In this document: positions 4,929-7,154 of the stretch, in pieces
Layout: every line of letters begins with the position of its first letter
Numbering within the stretch: the stretch's first letter is position 1
Source of the DNA: Asaia bogorensis
GTDB taxonomy: Bacteria; Pseudomonadota; Alphaproteobacteria; Acetobacterales; Acetobacteraceae
NCBI GenBank assembly: GCA_945886995.1
Contig: CAMCZJ010000154.1
Span: 1 to 7,154 of the forward strand
Direction: 5' to 3'
Length of the DNA stretch: 7,154 nucleotides
Notes under the pieces: model-generated
What the model saw: the letters and a program-made list of their open reading frames with translations, nothing else
Told to the model about the DNA's origin: nothing
Databases searched by the model: none
Position numbers and translations under genes: made by a program

Positions 4929-5763
4929 GCGCGACTTGAGATCGCTTTGGGCAGATACACCGCGCCTGCTGGTGCTAGGTTTCCTCGCGCTCTTGCTGCT
5001 CATGCCCTATATCTGGATGATCTCCGCCAGCGTGAAGCCACTGGATGAGTTATTTCGTGCCAGTCTCAATCTTTGGCCAGAACGCTTTTACGGTGTTGAG
5101 AATTATCGGCAGGTTTTTTCACAGATTCCGGTATTTGGGTACCTCTGGAACGGGATTGTTGTCTGCGCTGGAATTCTTTTTTTCCAGTTACTTTTTGCTG
5201 TTCCGGCAGCCTATGCGCTCGCGAAACTGAACTTCCCTGGCCGAGATCTGGTCCTTGGCCTGGTTATGCTGGGACTTCTTGTACCGCCCCACGTTCCAGC
5301 GTTGCCTCTTTATGTTGCCTTCAGCAAAATGGGGCTGTTGAACACCTATGCAGCGCTGATCCTGCCCTTCACCATTTCAGTCTTTGCAATTTTTCTGTTC
5401 CGGCAATTTTTCAAGGCGCTGCCTGATGAATTGGTGCACGCCGCACGCCTGGATGGTATTGGCGAGTTTGAAATTGTCTGGCGAGTCATCCTGCCAAACG
5501 CATGGCCTGCGGCCACGGCCTTTGCGATCTTCTCTGTGGTTGCGCACTGGAATGATCTTTTCTGGCCACTGATTGTGATTGAAGGGCAGGCTCGTGCCAC
5601 CCCAGCGCTTGGCGTCTTGTATTTCCGTTCTGATGAGGCGGGCGATGATTTTGCTGCATTGATGGCGGCTGCCGTCATCATGACGCTGCCGCTAGTCCTG
5701 GCATTCCTTTTCGCACAACGCCGCTTCGTTGAGGGTATTGCCACAACCGGGCTGAAGGGATGA
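4921..5763 (+). CDS. ABC importer permease, MalG/UgpE type, 280 aa
   Basis: This is the second membrane subunit, pairing with the MalF/UgpA-type partner. After a short basic N-terminus it has a first membrane segment around 14-37 and the family-typical 'PYIWMISASVKPLDELF' (29-45). Further helices lie near 74-100, 107-130, 140-163, 195-219 and 245-265. The EAA-type loop 'HAARLDGIGEFEIVWRVILP' (173-192) contacts the ATPase. The C-terminus 'RRFVEGIATTGLKG' is the usual ending of MalG/UgpE proteins. The start is ATG 4921, which overlaps the previous stop as ATGGCTAA. A longer in-frame reading from 4879 would add 14 residues wholly inside the upstream gene and is unlikely. The binding protein gene starts 7 bases after this stop, so the operon continues. 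Confidence 0.92.
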   Translation: MAKRDLRSLWADTPRLLVLGFLALLLLMPYIWMISASVKPLDELFRASLNLWPERFYGVENYRQVFSQIPVFGYLWNGIVVCAGILFFQLLFAVPAAYALAKLNFPGRDLVLGLVMLGLLVPPHVPALPLYVAFSKMGLLNTYAALILPFTISVFAIFLFRQFFKALPDELVHAARLDGIGEFEIVWRVILPNAWPAATAFAIFSVVAHWNDLFWPLIVIEGQARATPALGVLYFRSDEAGDDFAALMAAAVIMTLPLVLAFLFAQRRFVEGIATTGLKG

Positions 5764-5770
5764 AGCCATC

Positions 5771-7051
5771 ATGATGCCAAAGTCACTCAGTTTTCGCAGA
5801 AGAGGCCTGGTGGGGATCGCATTTGGGGCGCTTGCTGCACCAGCACTGCGCGCGCAACCCACCGTAGAAATCACCGTTCATTACTCTCAGCCGCACGTCT
5901 TTCGTGAATCCAAGGAAGCCGTTGCAGCGGCCTTTTCGCGCCATGAACCCGGCATACGCATCAACTGGGTGACCACTCCAAATTACGATGAAGGAACACA
6001 GCTTATCTTGCGTCAGGCCGTAGCCGGCACTCAGGCGGATTTAACCTATCAGGGTTTGAATAGGCTGCGCGTCCTTGCGGAACGCGGTATCTGTCAGGAT
6101 CTAACACCCTTCCTCCTCCGTGAGGGTAATCCCGCCAGTCAGGGATATAGTGAGACCATTCTTGGTCTTGGTAGAACCGCCGGCATGCAAGCGGGCCTTG
6201 CCTATGCTGTTTCGACGATGATCACCTATATTAACCTCGATGTTCTGCGCGATGTCGGCGTGGATGCCAGAACCTTTCCAGCCAATTGGGATGGCGTGCT
6301 TGACCTCGCGGCTCGCATCGCACGGCTGCCGAATGCGCCTGATCCGCTCTATTACGATATCGGCGAATGGGCGTGGTCTGCGTTACTTTACGGCCATGGC
6401 GGCCAATACATGAGCGGCGATGAACGCCGCTTTCTGATGGATACGCCCCAAGGTCTGGCTGCCATGCGGCTCTATCAGCGCATTTTGCGCGAAGGGCGAA
6501 TGCCGAATTTGAACACACCCGCGGCACAGCAGGCATTTGGCGCCGGGCGTATCGGTATCCGCTTCGGGTCAACCGCCTTTTTGCGCAATGTCATGCAATC
6601 AGTCGGGCAGAACTTTCCCCTTGCCACAGCGATCATGCCGGTCATTGACGCGGAGCGTGGCCGGCTTCAGGTGGGTGGTTCAGCGGGCATGCTGCTCACG
6701 CGCGATCCGGCGAAGCAGGAAGCGGCGTGGAAATTCCTTCGATTTTCCACGAGCGCCGAAGGCACCGCGCTGATGGTTCAAAACACCGGCTACGTCCCCT
6801 GCAACCAGCTGGCGGTGGATGACCCGCGCTGGTTGGGTGAATTCTACCGGGCCAATCCACTTTTCTCGGCGGCGATGCGCCAGCTTCCCATCACTGTCGC
6901 CTGGTATGCATTCCCAGGCACGAATGGTGTGCGCATCAGTCAAACCATATCCGATAATCTGCAGCGTCTTGTTGAGGCACGTGCCACGCCTGAACAGGTA
7001 GTTCAAGACATGCAGCGCGAAGTCATGCGCCTGTTACCACGCGCTTCCTGA
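5771..7051 (+). CDS. Periplasmic solute-binding protein of CUT1 ABC importer, 426 aa
   Basis: This is the substrate-capturing subunit of the importer, secreted to the periplasm. Residues 1-28 form a signal peptide: basic 'FRRRG' (8-12), a hydrophobic core and a probable cut after 'LRA' before Q29. The arginine run gives a twin-arginine-like look, but Sec export is also possible. The mature protein follows the family 1 extracellular solute-binding pattern: an early 'EAVAAAFSRHEPGIRINWV' lobe segment, then 'QADLTYQG', 'GICQDLTPFL' and, near the C-terminal part, 'GGSAGMLLTRDPAKQEAAWK' followed by 'GYVPCN'. Length is normal for the family. ATG 5771 is followed directly by a second ATG at 5774; AGGGA lies about 10 bases upstream. 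The ligand cannot be read from the sequence. The next secreted protein begins 26 bases downstream. Confidence 0.9.
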   Translation: MMPKSLSFRRRGLVGIAFGALAAPALRAQPTVEITVHYSQPHVFRESKEAVAAAFSRHEPGIRINWVTTPNYDEGTQLILRQAVAGTQADLTYQGLNRLRVLAERGICQDLTPFLLREGNPASQGYSETILGLGRTAGMQAGLAYAVSTMITYINLDVLRDVGVDARTFPANWDGVLDLAARIARLPNAPDPLYYDIGEWAWSALLYGHGGQYMSGDERRFLMDTPQGLAAMRLYQRILREGRMPNLNTPAAQQAFGAGRIGIRFGSTAFLRNVMQSVGQNFPLATAIMPVIDAERGRLQVGGSAGMLLTRDPAKQEAAWKFLRFSTSAEGTALMVQNTGYVPCNQLAVDDPRWLGEFYRANPLFSAAMRQLPITVAWYAFPGTNGVRISQTISDNLQRLVEARATPEQVVQDMQREVMRLLPRAS

Positions 7052-7077
7052 CCCCCAAAACCAGAAGGACGTATCCC

Positions 7078-7154
7078 ATGAAATCATTTACCCGTCGCAC
7101 TGCCTTGGGCGTCACGGCCGGCTTGCTCGCCGCGCCGCAGTTGCGCGCCCAGGG
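7078..7154 (+). CDS. Secreted protein, N-terminal fragment with Tat-like signal (partial)
   Basis: This is the beginning of another gene, cut by the window edge after 25 codons. AAGGA (7065-7069) lies 8 bases before ATG 7078, an excellent ribosome site. The residues read 'MKSFTRRTALGVTAG', then a hydrophobic run and 'LRAQ'. The two arginines after S-F-T resemble a twin-arginine export signal, and a cut after 'LRA' is likely, as in the preceding binding protein. The gap of 26 bases without a terminator places it in the same operon. It may be a second solute-binding protein or a periplasmic enzyme acting on the same substrate; the visible part cannot separate these. Confidence 0.75.
   Translation, partial: MKSFTRRTALGVTAGLLAAPQLRAQ

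Noticed and set aside
1..7154. CRISPR array, tRNA, rRNA or reverse-transcriptase/retron-type system
   Set aside because: No regularly spaced repeats, no tRNA-like cloverleaf or CCA-ended acceptor, and no polymerase motifs were seen in either strand.

Overview
The window appears to come from a moderately GC-rich alphaproteobacterium. The signal peptides ending in A-P-x-L-R-A-Q and the overall gene flavour suggest an Acetobacteraceae-like organism. That is inferred from sequence style, not proven. Two very different parts lie side by side: a patchwork of small, truncated and accessory genes (about 1-2670), and an intact, tightly packed ABC importer operon on the + strand (2858 to the right edge).

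Left part. It opens with the C-terminal end of an alkaline-phosphatase-superfamily protein (1-279, +), whose N-terminus lies off the window. Facing it is a small unrecognised protein gene (321-554, -). Next comes a Phd/YefM-type antitoxin (751-1017, -) whose overlapping downstream partner has the N-terminus of a PemK/MazF-like toxin but stops after 46 residues. A stretch of about 560 bases (1018-1580) follows with no convincing gene, only a palindromic promoter region and a weak terminator-like hairpin. Then comes the C-terminal third of a YgjP/DUF45-type metallopeptidase (1581 to about 1844, -). It is abutted head-to-head by a DUF3489 DNA-binding-like protein (about 1863-2162, +), with an 18-bp perfect palindrome at the junction. 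A small protein of unknown function (2290-2568, +) and an 18-codon ORF with a strong Shine-Dalgarno (2611-2667, +) complete this part. I read it as the eroded remains of an accessory island (toxin-antitoxin, restriction-associated and phage/plasmid-type genes).

Right part. After an AT-richer spacer of 190 bases, four genes encode a CUT1-type (MalK/UgpC-type) ABC importer: ATPase, MalF/UgpA-type permease, MalG/UgpE-type permease and a periplasmic solute-binding protein. The first three overlap by 8 bases each and the binding protein follows after 7 bases, so they are almost certainly co-transcribed and translationally coupled. The binding protein would capture a substrate in the periplasm, the two permeases form the channel, and the ATPase dimer drives import. 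A further gene begins 26 bases after the binding protein (7078) with a similar secretion signal and runs off the right edge. The substrate cannot be assigned from the sequence alone; the family usually carries sugars, sugar alcohols or glycerol-3-phosphate-type compounds.

I did not find a convincing wholly new system. The most interesting points are the broken toxin-antitoxin pair, the palindrome at the junction of two truncated genes, and the tandem secreted proteins at the end of the importer operon.
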